In this document: piece after piece, positions 32,066-43,771 of the stretch
Layout of the letters: each line of letters begins with the position of its first letter
Position numbering within the stretch: position 1 is the stretch's first letter
NCBI GenBank assembly: GCA_963932465.1
Contig: OZ010786.1
Span: 446,202,619-446,266,618, forward strand
Direction: 5' to 3'
Origin: Maratus speciosus
Taxonomy: Eukaryota; Arthropoda; Arachnida; Araneae; Salticidae
DNA: 64,000 nt
Made by a program: the position numbers and the translations under genes
Notes under the pieces: generated by a model
The model's database searches: none
What the model was told of the DNA's origin: nothing
Seen by the model: the letters and a program-made list of their open reading frames with translations, nothing else

Positions 32066-32838
32066 TTGTGGTAAGAATTTTATTGAGGATTTTTAATTGT
32101 TGGCAACAGCTATAACGAAAAATGTTTCAATTTGATCAGAAATTTCTGTTAAATTGGTAGTTTTTTATTAATTAAAAATGAGCTATAAGTTATTTCGATT
32201 CCAGATTACTTTAGTTGCCTCTGCCGTGTTTTTATACACATGCACGACATTTCACAATTTTGGCTTCCAAACTGTGGATTTGTATAGCATTACAGACAGA
32301 CAGACAAATTTTCATTTTTATATATTAGATTAAATATTCTCAAACTTATGAAATGTCCTTAAAATAGCAATAATCAAAATTAGGTTCATCTGACTCTTAT
32401 TCAATGTCATCAAAGTTGTTAAAATTCAGGTATTCACAATTTTGTATTCATAAAACCGTTCATGACTTTGTATTCATAAAACCATTCATGACTTTGTATT
32501 CATAAAACCTGTCGTAATTTTGCAACGAATGATCATATCGTCTTGCGGAAGGTGTCATTCGATTAAGAATTTTAAAAAACATGATAAACATACCCATTAC
32601 TTGAGATCCCGAGTTAAAATGCTCGCCTTTTTTCCCGCCTCCAAAAAAAAAGTTAAAACAACTTTTTTTTGGGGGGGGAGTTCATTGGATATTCATTTCT
32701 AGTACCAAAACAAAGTTTCGTGAATGACCATCAGTTGTTGCTGTCAAAACGTATTTCACCTGCACTAAAGTATAATTCTCGGCTTTGTATTCATAAAACC
32801 TGCCATAACTTTGTAAAAAAGAATTTATAGACTTGAAA

Positions 32839-34001
32839 TATACGGGGCATTCTCACAATCTTTTGACTTTCATGTCCCTGAATAATAATATTTATTTTAA
32901 TATACTGTTTTGTGTTTTTTTTTCATATACTGGAGAACATCTCATTGCATGATTGCATAACAATATTAACGAGATAAATAAGTTTTGGACGATGTTGGGG
33001 GTCGAAACACCTGGAAAACTCCTATACCGTCCCGCGCCCCTGATGCTGATTTTTAAGTTTGGAGCTGTCTGGATAAAATTGTTTCAATAAAAATACTTCG
33101 ATGTAATTTTTTTCTGAAACTGGAACTATTCTTTTATATAAATATGTAGCTAAAAATTAACCTGTACACATTTTTAGGGTTGTTATTGTTTTTTAAACTC
33201 TGTCCCTGGGTTTTAGATTCCTTTCCATCCTTCTTCTAATATTATACAGAAAATCATTTCAGATGCAACCACAGAATTTTTTTCAAGATTTTTCTCATGC
33301 AGAAGTAGGCTAGAGAAAGAATCTCTAAAATTCTTTGACAGGAAATTTACTGCAGAATTTAAATCAGCATTTAAATATCAATTTCACGATCGTGGCTTTA
33401 TTGGTACTCTTATCGTACCCAAGGTTTTTTCCTGCACTTTTCGAGGTAAATAAAAAAAAAAAATAACAATCATTTAATCCAATGTAAACAACTGTTTCTA
33501 AAAATCAATGAACATTGTGGCTATCACTGAGTCTTACATGATTTTCCTAAAAATAGGTGGTAATTTTTCTTACCGTTCCATCCTTACCGTTCCTTTTTTC
33601 CCCATTTCGTCCCTTTTTTCCTATACCATCCCCTTTAAATACCTTACCGTCCCTTCTTTAACACCCCTTTAAGACAATGTTATACAAAAATTCTGTATTA
33701 AAAGTACTACATTTTTATTATTTCTTACTTGAATGTCCTGTGGGTATTATGCAAATTCATTATAAGTAAAAATTTAGAAGAAAATAAAAAGTTATAGCAA
33801 TAAAATGGTAAGCAAAATTAAAATAGCAAGTTTAACTTAAACTTCAGTTAAATAAAAAAAAAAAAATCGCTGCTGACCGTTTTTTCCTTATTTTGAATCA
33901 TTAAGGCATTTGTCTATCAGATTAAAATGTTATTTTAGCAAGGTTAATTTCACCAGATTTTTATTCCCGAAAGTCAAAAGATTGTGATAATGCCCCATAT
34001 A
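32839..34001. mobile_element. 1.16-kb TIR element with TA-type ends
   Basis: The ends read TATACGGGGCATTCTCACAA and, in inverse, TATATGGGGCATTATCACAA, both continuing TCTTTTGACTTTC. The interior has many ACCGTCCC/TTTTTTCC-type sub-repeats at 33570-33660 and no transposase. A partial inverted copy is at 17000-17500. TA flanks and GGGGCATT termini suggest Tc1/mariner-type mobilisation. Confidence 0.75.
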
Positions 34002-34129
34002 TTAAGACTTGGATTTATTAATTAAATGATAAAGTGTTTTAAAAGGAATATTAAAAGAAACGCTTTGTGCGATCTTCAATTACTGTTACCCACTTTTTCA
34101 ATATACACTACCCGCTCCGGCACTTTTAA

Positions 34130-34515
34130 TTTTAGACATTTTGTCTAATATTTAAATATATATTTGTCGGTTTTTTCGGGAGCTACAGCATTTTGAAGAA
34201 AATATTCTACTTCATATTTATAAATGACGATATGATCCGAAGGACAATTAGGGGGTCGACAGAAAATCAAAGAAAAATAATAATGCTTGGGATTACCCTG
34301 TAAAATAAAATGCACGAAATGATCTATAGCTATAGCTTACGAATATATGGATATTGCGCAATATACGTATTCATTTGTAGAAGAATATAACTTATATTCA
34401 TGGAGATATATCGATTTTTTTTTTTAAGTTCAAAAAAATTTTGCATGTTTTTTGTTTATATCATGCATGGTTTTTTACCAAATTTAACGTCAATTTCAGA
34501 AAATTTGGCAAAATG
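34130..34515 (-). repeat. Dispersed repeat shared (inverted) with 44196-44560
   Basis: Ordered matches to the inverse of 44196-44560 include ATGCATGATATAAACAAAAA, ATCGATATATCTCCATGAAT, TTTCGTGCATTTTATTTTAC and a 'cagggt(a/g)atccca' segment that looks like a mariner-type terminus. Identity is moderate. Confidence 0.7.
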
Positions 34516-34529
34516 TAGCAGAAAAAAAA

Positions 34530-35900
34530 TATGGTGCAACTGGAATTTAAATATATTAAATATTTGATAAAATATGAGCAGTTAAATGAAATACTTTTTT
34601 TCTGCGCATGCGCGCACGATAAAAATATCCCTTTTCATGATTTGATAGTCAACTCTATGGAGCAACTCATAAAAAAAAAAAAAAAAAAGCCAGTGAAATA
34701 TCGTGAAAATTTAGGAAAATATCGGGTATATAGTGAATGAATTTTTATTTGTTCTCTGAAAGCTGCTGAATGATAAGGAATTTTCCACAAATTGTCACTT
34801 TTTATTAACTGCCTTTCAGCAAAAGAGATTGTACTTAATGAATGTCAATGAGTAGATTTAGAAGAAATGCTTAGATTTTGATAATTCTTTTATCTTGGAA
34901 TAGTCTCGGTCTGGTGATTATTCAAGAAGATCTAAAGCATCCATAAAAAATGAAAAAAAAAATTAAAAATGACAATTTATGGAAAAAAGGGGCGTCGCCA
35001 TGGGGGGGGGGTATGGTGGGAGCCTCCCCCCCAATATATGTGAAGTTGGGAAATTTGAGCTTATAGTTGGGAAATTCTAGATTTTTGAGACTTTTTTTTT
35101 TTTTTTTTTTTTTTTTAAGTAATAGTAAAAAAAGTACGAAATTTTTATTGTTTTGGTGATTATTTTGAGTACTGCAACAGTAAAGAAGTTAAATTATCAA
35201 AAGAAATACAAAAAGAAATCAGCCACACTCAGTCTATCATTGTATTTTTCAGTTCAACAAAAATATTGTACATCTACCAGACCTAAATTTCTCTACTCCT
35301 GTCCATCAATAACTGACTAACCAGTTCCTTTATTTCCTCCAGAACTTTGCTCCTTTCTCAAAAATTTCACCCTACCTCCTCTTCTCTTCCCAAAAGAGAA
35401 TCCAGCCATTTTAATCCAAAGGGATTGCAGCTTCTTTTGAAAATTGGAGATCACTTGTAGCACAACAGAAAGGAATGTAGTAACCTACTTGAAACACAGC
35501 TATGGGCAAGAAGATTTGATGAGTTTTCACAACTTTTTTGAATAATTTTGCGATTTTTGGGCAATATTTTACTCATTCTCGTGATTTTTTTGCCGAAAAA
35601 AGTAGTTAACCCTTCGCTGTCAATTAAAAAACTTTATATGAGCAAATGCGGATATAAGAAGTCGTTAGTTTAGATAAATTTGTCACATTTTACTTTTATT
35701 TGTGTGCGGAAATATATATCAGTCCTGTTCATTTATATTCATATGTGTTTATAAAATTTTAAACCAAAAGTCAGTGTTCTGTGCTTAAAGCTGTTCTAAA
35801 AAGTTACTATAAATCTCAGCACGAAGAAACCCTTCATAATAGGAAAAAAGAGTTTTTGTGCAAGATTTTGGAGCATCTAAAAATTCATTCGAGGATAGAA
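34530..35900. other. AT-rich DNA with homopolymers
   Basis: Poly-A at 34670-34688 and poly-T at 35092-35116 occur. At 34986 'aaggggcgtcgccatggggggg' resembles one hAT-type terminus, without a proven partner. No protein was identified, although the codon-like run after 35910 (see next entry) could be remains of the hAT element. Confidence 0.4.
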
Positions 35901-35909
35901 AAGTAAAAA

Positions 35910-36221
35910 ATGGACGATTTTAATTTGGAACAGAAATATGACCATGAAAGCAGTCCATCAACTGAAGAAAAAATCGACATGCACTGTAACACTAACACGT
36001 TGCACTTGAATAAAATTTTGATGAAATAAAGATTTCCTTACAGACAAGCGCTCAAACAATTATGAATATTAGGATGTGACTGGAGAAGCTGAGTTCCAGA
36101 AGCACCGTAGGAAAACGGTTTCACCAAAGGCAATAGATAAAAATAATAGCACAGCAATGAACATTGATACACATAAGTTTTACACTAAAGAATTATAAGA
36201 AATACAAGAAAATTTCGGGAA
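35910..36221 (+). other. Possible upstream remains of the hAT transposase gene
   Basis: A short frame from 35910 reads MDDFNLEQKYDHESSPSTEE and then meets stops. It precedes the hAT fragment on the same strand but has no motif I recognise, and the second hAT copy (43772) lacks it. The assignment is speculative. Confidence 0.25.
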
Positions 36222-36696
36222 TTTAGTAATGGGCTTAAATGACAATGTTCCCTATATCAAGAGAATATTGCAGCAATGCATTCCATATTTAAATTACAAC
36301 TGTGCACGGGAAAAGTTAATAGTGTTTCCACCTGGATATGAGAAACCGGATGTACATGACTTGCAGAGTCAAATAGAAATAAACCAAATCCCAACTCACT
36401 TAACAAACCTTTTACTCATGCCATGAAATTCAAAGACTATTTAAGTCACGCCATCAAACTATATACTCGTACCTTAACATTCACAGCAGCTTATCTTTAT
36501 GGCGTTGCATCTAATGAAAGAATCTTTAGTCAAATAAAAATTTAAAAAATATATATTGCAAGCTACAATGAGGGATGACAGACTTGACAGCCTAATGCTT
36601 TTAAAATATGGCAGTGAAGTAGGGAATTTTATTAAACTAAGCGACGTTATTAACAGATGGGCTTCTTTCAAGACCACAAGAATTAATATTAAGTGA
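36222..36696 (+). pseudogene. hAT transposase C-terminal fragment, copy 1
   Basis: The first open part (36229-36426) reads MGLNDNVPYIKRILQQCIPY and onward. After a frame change it reads AAYLYGVASNERIFSQIK, the typical hAT dimerisation motif (A.S..ER.FS..), then in another frame MRDDRLDSLMLLKYGSEVGN followed by FIKLSDVINRWASF to a TGA at 36694-36696. This is the normal C-terminus of the family, so the 3' end is intact while the DNA-binding and catalytic parts are missing. At least two frameshifts make it non-functional. A nearly identical copy lies at 43772-44180. Confidence 0.8.
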
Positions 36697-36871
36697 AAAC
36701 TAGTCGGATGTGCCAATCCCAAAATTTTCTTCTCCTCCATACATGTTAATGCCTCAAAATTTGCAATCACAGTGCCAAAATTAAATGACAATTCTTTACC
36801 TATAATAACAAACTCTAAAGGTATAGATTTGTTGAATTGTGTGCATTTAAAAAGGAAATACCCGTAAGGCA

Positions 36872-37190
36872 TGGTGACGTCACGGCGACGTCGTTGTGAA
36901 GTCACACTGTGATTTTGTGACCGTCGATGTGACGTCACGTGACGTGGATGTGACGTCACAGTGACTAGAATGCGAGGTCGTTATGGCCGTTTTAGAGGTC
37001 GTTTGTGACGTCACATTGTGACCACTCTGTGAAGTCACGGTGTGACTAATTTGTGAAAAGTGTGTCATTTGTGACTATTTTGGCATTAACTTTGTGACGA
37101 ACCTGTGACGAAAGTGACAATGTTTTGAAGTCACACTGTGACCAATTTGTGAAATATGTGTCATTTGTGACGAACTTGTCATAAACTCTG
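36872..37190. repeat. Palindromic TGACGTCA / TGTGAC-rich array, arm 1
   Basis: About 320 bp are built from GTGACGTCAC palindromes and GTGAC/GTCAC half sites: three or more full TGACGTCA octamers and many 'cactgtgac', 'ttgtgac' variants. It follows the hAT C-terminus. The first bases (gcatggtgacgtcacggcgacgtcgttgtgaa) are the inverse of those ending the array at 43540. The tRNA-like composite begins just after it, within the same repetitive text. The minus-strand frame over it is a repeat artefact. Confidence 0.8.
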
Positions 37191-37263
37191 TGATGATTTC
37201 AAATGAAAATCAAATTTCAAATTAATTGCTTAAAAGGCGCAAAGGCGAACTAGTGAAAAAGAT

Positions 37264-37331
37264 TCCATGCTGGAACTCGAACCCGGGCCATCAGTATAGC
37301 GCACTTACATTCTACCGACTAAACCACATGG
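37264..37331 (-). repeat. tRNA-like sequence
   Basis: It reads CCATGTGGTTTAGTCGGTAG on the minus strand (A-box-like) and ends with a GGGTTCGAGTTCC B box and a CATGG that pairs with the 5' CCATG. The anticodon stem is weaker than in 5511-5582. Read as a SINE-type head. Confidence 0.6.
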
Positions 37332-37789
37332 AACGATACCCAGCCTGGAAAATTTCTCACTATTACATGTTGGCAAGGCTACAAACGCAGCACAAGATGC
37401 AATATTTATCGTCAGCCACCGACATGGCGCAAACACGAAACATAATTAAATCCAGCATCGATTGAAACTATATTAATACTTGGAAATTTTTTTCAGAGAG
37501 AACCATTCGCCTTGCATACAATATTTCAAATGAAAATCAAATTTCAAATTAATAGTGTAAAAGGCCATTTTAATTTGAAATTTGATTTTCATTTGAAATA
37601 CTGTATGCAAGGCAAATGTTTCTCTCTGGAAAATTTTCCAAGTATTAATATAGTTTCAATCGATGCTGGATTTAATTAAGTTTCGTGTTTGCCCCATGAC
37701 GGTGGCTCACGATAAATATTCCATCTTGTGCTACGTTTGTAGCCTTGCCAACATGTAATAGGGAGAAAATTTCCAGGCTGGGTATCGTT

Positions 37790-37857
37790 CCATGTGGTTT
37801 AGTCGGTAGAATGTGAGTGCGCTATACTGATGACCCGGGATCGAGTCCCGGCGTGGA
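37790..37857 (+). repeat. tRNA-like sequence, inverted partner
   Basis: This is the plus-strand copy of 37264-37331 with several substitutions (GGGATCGAGTCCC B box). Its T stem CCCGG/CCCGG-type pairing is good. Confidence 0.6.
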
Positions 37858-37989
37858 TATTTTTCACTATGTTGGCCTTTGCGCCTTTTAAGCAATTAAT
37901 TTGAAATTTGAATTTCATTTGAAATATTGTATGCAAGACGAATGTTTCTCTCTGGAAAAATGTCCAAGTATTAATATTGTGATGATTCT

Positions 37990-38548
37990 TGTCATAAAAA
38001 CTACGATAATTTTAAAGTAAAGTTTTGTTTGAAATATAAAATTTTATCTTTTTACCGTACTTTTTAGCAAGATATCACTATTTTGGAGTCCTATTCTTTT
38101 AAAATATTTTTAATTTTCCATTTAAAAAACAATGCTTATTAACTGAAGTTCTAAGCTTGATCTTGAATTCAAGCTTAATATTAAGAATGTGTAAACTTTT
38201 TTTAATGTGTATTGCTTTATTAAATACGAACATGGAGTCTAACGGACATTAATACAACTGTTACTTATAGAACTACATGATAAGCCATATTTATTTAAAT
38301 TTTTTATTCCCATATATATTGTATTTTGTGAATATGAGCTAATTAGATTTGGTATGTTTTATATGAAAAGACTGATCTGGGAAATAGAAACAACAAGTAA
38401 CATATATCATGCGTTAGGCATAGATTATAAAACACTTTCCAACTCTTTCTAAATGTTTTAACAAGACATCTGGGGAAATAACGTAAATAAGATAACTAAG
38501 TAAACATGTAAACGCGTAAAACATTTGAAAAACTGATTTACGCAGTTA
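37990..38548. other. AT-rich DNA, nothing recognised
   Basis: After the composite the text 'cttgtcataaaaactacg' may still belong to the TGACGTCA-array element. Nothing else was identified. Confidence 0.4.
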
Positions 38549-39626
38549 CCATCCACTAAGGTGTAAAAAAATCATAATTTTTTTAAAAAGAATAAAAAAA
38601 AATCGGATTTTTTTTATTTAAATCAGATTTTTTTGATTTAAATCAGATTTTTATGATTTTTTTCCCAGCGTTCAAATACTGAATAGCTATCATGAGTTTT
38701 AGGTTTCCGAAACAATTACACCACTAATTGCTAACATAATCTATGTTTTTACACTTTAATGAATAAAATTATAATTGTTAGTTAGTAATTACAGAAATAA
38801 AAACTGCAAAAATTAGTAGTTTCATTAGGTAGTATTATACAATAATGTTATATACATTAATATTGTAATAATTATGTAAAACTTTATAAACACTAGTGAT
38901 TTATGAAAATTATTAACTGCATTTTATATTAAATTGCTAACATTACTTCAAATTAATTATTAAAAAATCAACTCTCTAATTAGGAACATATTATACATTT
39001 TTAAGCCTTAATTATTAAAATGATAATAATTCATTTTAGAAAGAAAAAGGGACAGGATGCTAGTTCAAAAAACGGGCACTATTTCATGAGGAAATATATT
39101 AGTAATGTGTTTAGTAATGATGTAAGGGAAAAAAAAAGAATATTTTATAGCATTATAAGTAAAGTGTCCTTAATTTTTGATAATTTTATGAATAACAAAT
39201 TGAAAAATACAATTAAATAACATATTTTAATAATATCCTGTTTTTTCTAAAGAAATAAAGTTCCATATTTTTGCAAGATTTTTTCCACATGAATTTAGAA
39301 TACTGTTGAATGGGGAAGTGTTTTACAAGAAATCTCTGGCTACAACTACAGGTAAATTTCAACTTTTTTTTTCTTTTTTTAAGGCAGGGTGCATTTTGCC
39401 AATTTCAAAAGGGGCATGGTGTGGCACCATTAAAAAAAATGGCCTAGAAGAAGCAGTATAAGTAATTACAGAATTAATAAAAACTGCAAATAAGTAATTT
39501 CATTAGTTAGTAGCACAAATAACAAAACTAACAAATATTATTTGCAGCTCATTTTGCATTTGTATTTAGGAAAATTTCTGTAAACCACCAAAATCTATAC
39601 TTACACACATGTACGTGTATGCTAAC

Positions 39627-39627
<1 letters not shown>

Positions 39628-39672
<45 letters not shown>
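39628..39672. repeat. Poly-A tract, about 45 nt
   Basis: This is an uninterrupted A run inside the hAT-like element. Confidence 0.9.
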
Positions 39673-39675
<3 letters not shown>

Positions 39676-39804
39676 TTAACCCATTCATATAGAATAAATA
39701 TAAGTTAGCCACTAATATCTGAAATCCTCAAAATATTTAACTAACAGCATTATTACCTCTATTACCTTTCAATGGTTCAATTTTTTAATATATATGAGTT
39801 ACAA

Positions 39805-39806
39805 AA

Positions 39807-39839
<33 letters not shown>
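39805..39839. repeat. (AAT)n microsatellite
   Basis: About 11 AAT repeats lie inside the hAT-like element. Confidence 0.9.
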
Positions 39840-40479
39840 CATTTATTTAACCTATGCCAAAGAAGCTCTTGCTGTGCTTAGCATTTTTATACCAATTATT
39901 TCTTTTTCTCTTATGCATTCATTTACAATTTAGCTGCTGAGCAGATGTCATTCTTTCATTCTTCTTTAACTTGAGATTGCTATTAATTACTATTTATTCT
40001 TTTACTTGTAGAAATGTAATTATACTTGCTATGTGTATTTTATATAAAATAATGCATAAATTGATTACCTAAAGGGAATTATGACATTGCAAATTATGTT
40101 AGATTTAAATATTATTTTTAAATGAAACTGTTTTAATTTGGATAAAAACTTAAAAACAATGCTTTTTACAAACTCAACTGTTTTTAATTTTTTTACAATA
40201 CTAATGAATTAAGCTTAGAAACAATTATTTAAAGCTCTTTTTTTGTTTATTCATAAGTCAAAATACCTGTAGAAACTTTCAAATTATGTTCATGTTAGAT
40301 TTTAATACATTTTTTTTTTTTGACATTTTAAACATTTAGAAAATTTTTGATTTTAATCAATGATTTTTTTTTAAAAAATCGGTTGATTAAAATCATGATT
40401 TTATCACTGATTTAAATCAACCGATTAAAATCGTTGACACCCTACCATCCACAGCCAAATATGTTTTCTAATTCTTTTA

Positions 40480-41575
40480 AACAGTCCTGTATTTGATCTG
40501 TAGATTGATATATATATATACTATACAATGGAAAAATTTAGTTTATCAAGGAAACGCATAACAGGTTGAAATTCTCTTTCAGCAATTTATACTAATATAT
40601 GGAAACATACTTAAATAATTTTGTACAACCCTGTAGTTTACCTAGAACCTTTATTACACGCCACTATTTAGTTAAAATTTAGTTCAAGCTAAAACACTCT
40701 TAAAACTGCTGAAATCACATTTCCAGAAATTATAATTCATAGACGGCAACGTATCCAATTCTTTGCGTGACCCTGTATATCATTTTATCTATCTACTACA
40801 AACATTTCTTAGTAAATTAAATACAGTGCAGCGTTAAAATGCATAACTTATTTAAAAACCACCTTTAAGCAATACCCAGTAGCCCTTATGAATACTTTTG
40901 TATAGTCCTGTATATGAATTATAGCATATATATATACACCATATACTATGCATAAATGTAGTGAATCATAAAAGTGCATATCATAATTAAAAATGTATTT
41001 CCAGCAATCATCGCTAATGAACAGTACTTCGGATACAATATAGTATCTGAAATATTTTGTGTGTCCCTGTAAATGCTATATACACTTCGTATTATACATG
41101 AAATAATTCATAGTATGTAAACCTCAACGACGTATATCAATTTCATTACATATCAAATAGATTAACATAAATAAAGTACGCCGCAAACAATTCCCTCCAC
41201 CCCTATATCATTATGTATTGGAATTCCTTTTTTAGCCCTGTAAATGAACAATAACTATTCTTTGCATCGCATATTCTATGGAATGCACATTTTAGTGCGC
41301 TTCATAAATGCATATCAATTTATTCTGTTTGAAAGCGTGTAAAATCATTAAAAATCATTTGAAACGATTTTTTTCCCACAGGCCGTAATGTAATGGAATA
41401 CAATTGACTGTCCCTGTAAATGAACTAAACATGCTACAAACTTCATTACAAATAGGGGTCTTGCTATGGTAAACGTCAATAACATCCAAAAATTTTAGGT
41501 CAATCCGAGTATATTTACGCGAGTTAGAGCGCGGACAGACGGCCAGACAAACCGAAGTCATAAACACTTTTCAAC
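40480..41575 (+). repeat. Family-B diverged tandem monomers, locus 1
   Basis: A 'ccctgta(a/t)atga' landmark recurs at 40485, 40629, 40771, 40907, 41065, 41236 and 41412, spaced about 144, 142, 136, 158, 171 and 176 bp. Other shared blocks are 'ttccagcaat' and 'cattaaaa..catttgaaacgattttt'. The locus ends with 'gcggacagacggccagacaaac'. The short minus-strand frame here resembles those at the other family-B loci only because the repeats are related. Confidence 0.75.
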
Positions 41576-41579
41576 TTTA

Positions 41580-43090
41580 TCGGGCATGAAAAACACTTTA
41601 TTTCAATTCTTAAATATTATATTTTATTTTTTAATGCCAATAAAATAAATGTATCGAAAATGTAGAAAATGAGTTTACAATCAAAGAGAATTTAATAACT
41701 GACTCTGAATGTCTACAATTAAATGTTTGATTAAAATCACAAACAGTAAAAAAAACGCTTAAATACAATTTAAAAAAAATATAGCAATTTGAAAAACACT
41801 AAATAATTAGTATTTATAATTGTACTATTAAACAACAACAAACTATAATAGATGAATTAAATGCATTTAACAATTTCTCAAAAATCTTTCCATCGCCATA
41901 TTGCTTTTGAAAGGAATACCAGATCAGTCATTGCATATGACATACAACTATTTAACTCATGTAATAATCTGTCAAAAAGGAACAAAAAATTTAAATTAAA
42001 TAAGACATACCTTTTAAGTTCCATAAATATTTTACTAATATCCGTATTTTATCCTAAATTGTCAGGCATATTTCTGTTAGCTTAAAAAAACTAACTCTCC
42101 GTGTCAGAAGTTCTCTGATCCTTATTTTATTCTGCGGTTTTCATCGAGCGCAGACGATATTTGACCAAGCAGGTGCTCCTACTGTAATATTATAATTTTT
42201 TTTTTTCTTGTACACAACAGAGTTTAAATGCGCAGTAATTTTACCTTTATGAGAGTATATGTAATGAAAATTTTCTATTTGAATGAAACACCTGCCTTTT
42301 TTCTTTCTTTTTTTTAAAGTACAGTTTGTTTTACACCTAATAAATAAATACGTATCTTCTTAATAAATGAAAAGAGAGTATACAGGATAAAAAAATTTTC
42401 TTTGTCAACGTGTCATTTTTTTCATATTCATTTTCTGTAGAATAAAACAATTTTAAAATAACTTTTTTTAAAGTCATATCTCTAAAACACGAATTTGAAA
42501 TACGAATAATTATATCATGGGTTTTGTATAAAATTTGTATACATATTTTTTCGGAAAATACCAATTTTATTTAAAAAGTCTGAAAGAAGTAGAATTAAAA
42601 AAAAAAAAAATAGTTATTTAAAATAGTTAAACACTAACAGGAAAAAATATGACTTGAATGCAAATTCTAAAGTAAGAAATGCATATATGACTAAACTCTG
42701 AGTATTCTTTCTACGTGTTCATTAAAAGTGACTTAATTGTAATAGAAAATTTTAGTTTGAAACCACAGAAGGGTTTAGAATACCACTGGTCGACAAAAAA
42801 TAAAATAAAATAAAATAAAATAAATAAAAAAATAAATAAAACAACTTCCTCCCTGAAAACTAAATATGTAAAGTGTACAAATGTAATATTCCTAATTCTA
42901 AATATGTTATCCAAATTGTTCCAATACGTACCATTTTCCCGAGAAACATTTTTATAATAATAACAATCAGTGAAGGATTAAATTGCAATGGTAGATAAAA
43001 TTGAAATCATAAAAAAGTATACTTTCACTGTCTTAAATAAGAAATTGATAAAATATAGCATGAAAATCTAGTTTGTTGATACTTCTACCG
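41580..43090. other. AT-rich DNA with simple repeats
   Basis: It contains (TAAAA)n at 42796-42842 and poly-A at 42598-42610. The frames at 41861 and 42337 have no recognisable domain. Confidence 0.5.
42796..42842. repeat. (TAAAA)n pentanucleotide repeat
   Basis: About six perfect units are followed by imperfect ones (aaataaataaaaaaataaataaa). Confidence 0.9.
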
Positions 43091-43102
43091 TGCATTTTTT
43101 TC

Positions 43103-43130
43103 TCCCCCCCCCCCCCACCCCCTCTCTCTT
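43103..43130. repeat. C-rich / (CT)n tract
   Basis: A run of about 12 C is followed by acccc and ctctctctt. Confidence 0.85.
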
Positions 43131-43246
43131 TTCGTGTCCGAATTTACTATTTCCTATCCACTAATATATTATCATTCCTTATGTCGCTGTAACTCGGGCA
43201 TGTAATATTTCTGTTCATTTTCAAAGATTTTTGATGTTCATATTTT

Positions 43247-43540
43247 TGTCACACTGTGACTTACAATATGGTGATTTTTTTCGTCACAAATGTGACGTGA
43301 CGTACGTTACATGCAGTGTCATAACAGTGACGTCACAATTTTTTTTAATTGCCAGAAAATATAATTTTACATAAATAACATGTTTTGAATATTTTTTGTA
43401 ATTTTTCAAAGTTTTCTAAGAAGTTCACATCTCAGTCACAATGTGACATCACTGAGTGGTGGCATTTTGGTCACAGATGTGACGTGACCACAGTGACTCA
43501 CAGTGACGTCACAACGACGTCACCGTGACCATGCATGCTA
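43247..43540. repeat. Palindromic TGACGTCA / GTCACA-rich array, arm 2
   Basis: GTGACGTCAC-type palindromes and GTCACA/TGTGAC half sites are grouped in two blocks (43247-43340, 43433-43540). The end 'gtcacaacgacgtcaccgtgaccatgc' is the inverse of the start of arm 1 at 36872. It lies upstream of hAT copy 2, the mirror of arm 1 lying downstream of copy 1. Confidence 0.8.
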
Positions 43541-43771
43541 TGAGGGTATAAGCATAGCACTTTTCAAACAAATCATTGAATTTTGGCACACAGCCTCTTA
43601 GATGTATGCTACCAAAATTCCGTACTCAAAGTGCACAACAGTATAGACCCAAGCCTAATAAGGTTCTATTTATGTGGAAGTGCTACTGCTACTGTGGAAT
43701 ATGAAGTGTGGAATATGAAGTTTGACTAAATTCCGTACATTAGTTTTTGAGATACAGCTATCGCAAAATTG

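Larger units (their letters stand above)
28648..32334 (+). mobile_element. ACTAGGGG-headed interspersed element, interrupted by Tc1
   Basis: The head ACTAGGGGGCTCGGCCCCCT holds two GC palindromes (GGGGGC..GCCCCC and CGAGCTACGCTCG). The body to about 30027 is colinear with 57756-59037, including 'acctccggtcacaaaaa' and a (GGC)n run before 'ttttttttagaatagag'. It then continues, around the 1441-bp Tc1 element, through TGACGTAA/CACGTG modules and ends near 'acagacagacagacaaattttcatttttatatattagat'. Excluding Tc1 it is about 2.2 kb. No protein is readable. Class is unknown; whether 30028-32334 belongs to the same element is inference. Confidence 0.5.
37199..37978. mobile_element. Inverted pair of tRNA-like units, flanked by a 10-bp duplication
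   Basis: TGTGATGATT stands at 37189-37198 and 37979-37988. Between them two arms of about 350 bp (about 37199-37545 and 37560-37975) are inverse copies. Each has one tRNA-like sequence, a 'tttctcac.att' block, a 'caacatgt' block and AATTTGAAATTTGATTTTCA ends. The left tRNA-like sequence points left and the right one points right. The same layout occurs at 4957-5969. Confidence 0.8.
38557..40444. mobile_element. 1888-bp hAT-like nonautonomous element with 8-bp duplication
   Basis: CCATCCAC is found exactly at 38549-38556 and 40445-40452. The element starts TAAGGTGTAAAAAAATC and ends with the inverse of TAGGGTGTCAACGATTT. Both ends carry repeated AAATCAGATTT/AAATCAACCGATT-type subterminal motifs. 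An 8-bp duplication and TA(G/A)GGTGT ends fit hAT. Inside are a poly-A (39628-39672) and (AAT)n (39805-39839). The small frame at 39020-39220 has no recognisable domain. Confidence 0.85.

Noticed and set aside
34986..36696. A complete hAT element beginning at the GGGGCGTCGCC site
   Set aside because: No matching right terminus or 8-bp duplication was found, and sequence between 34986 and 36222 has no readable transposase.
36474..37068. Minus-strand frames of 161 and 62 codons
   Set aside because: The first is the antisense shadow of the hAT fragment; the second, rich in Thr/Ser, is an artefact of the GTGAC repeats.
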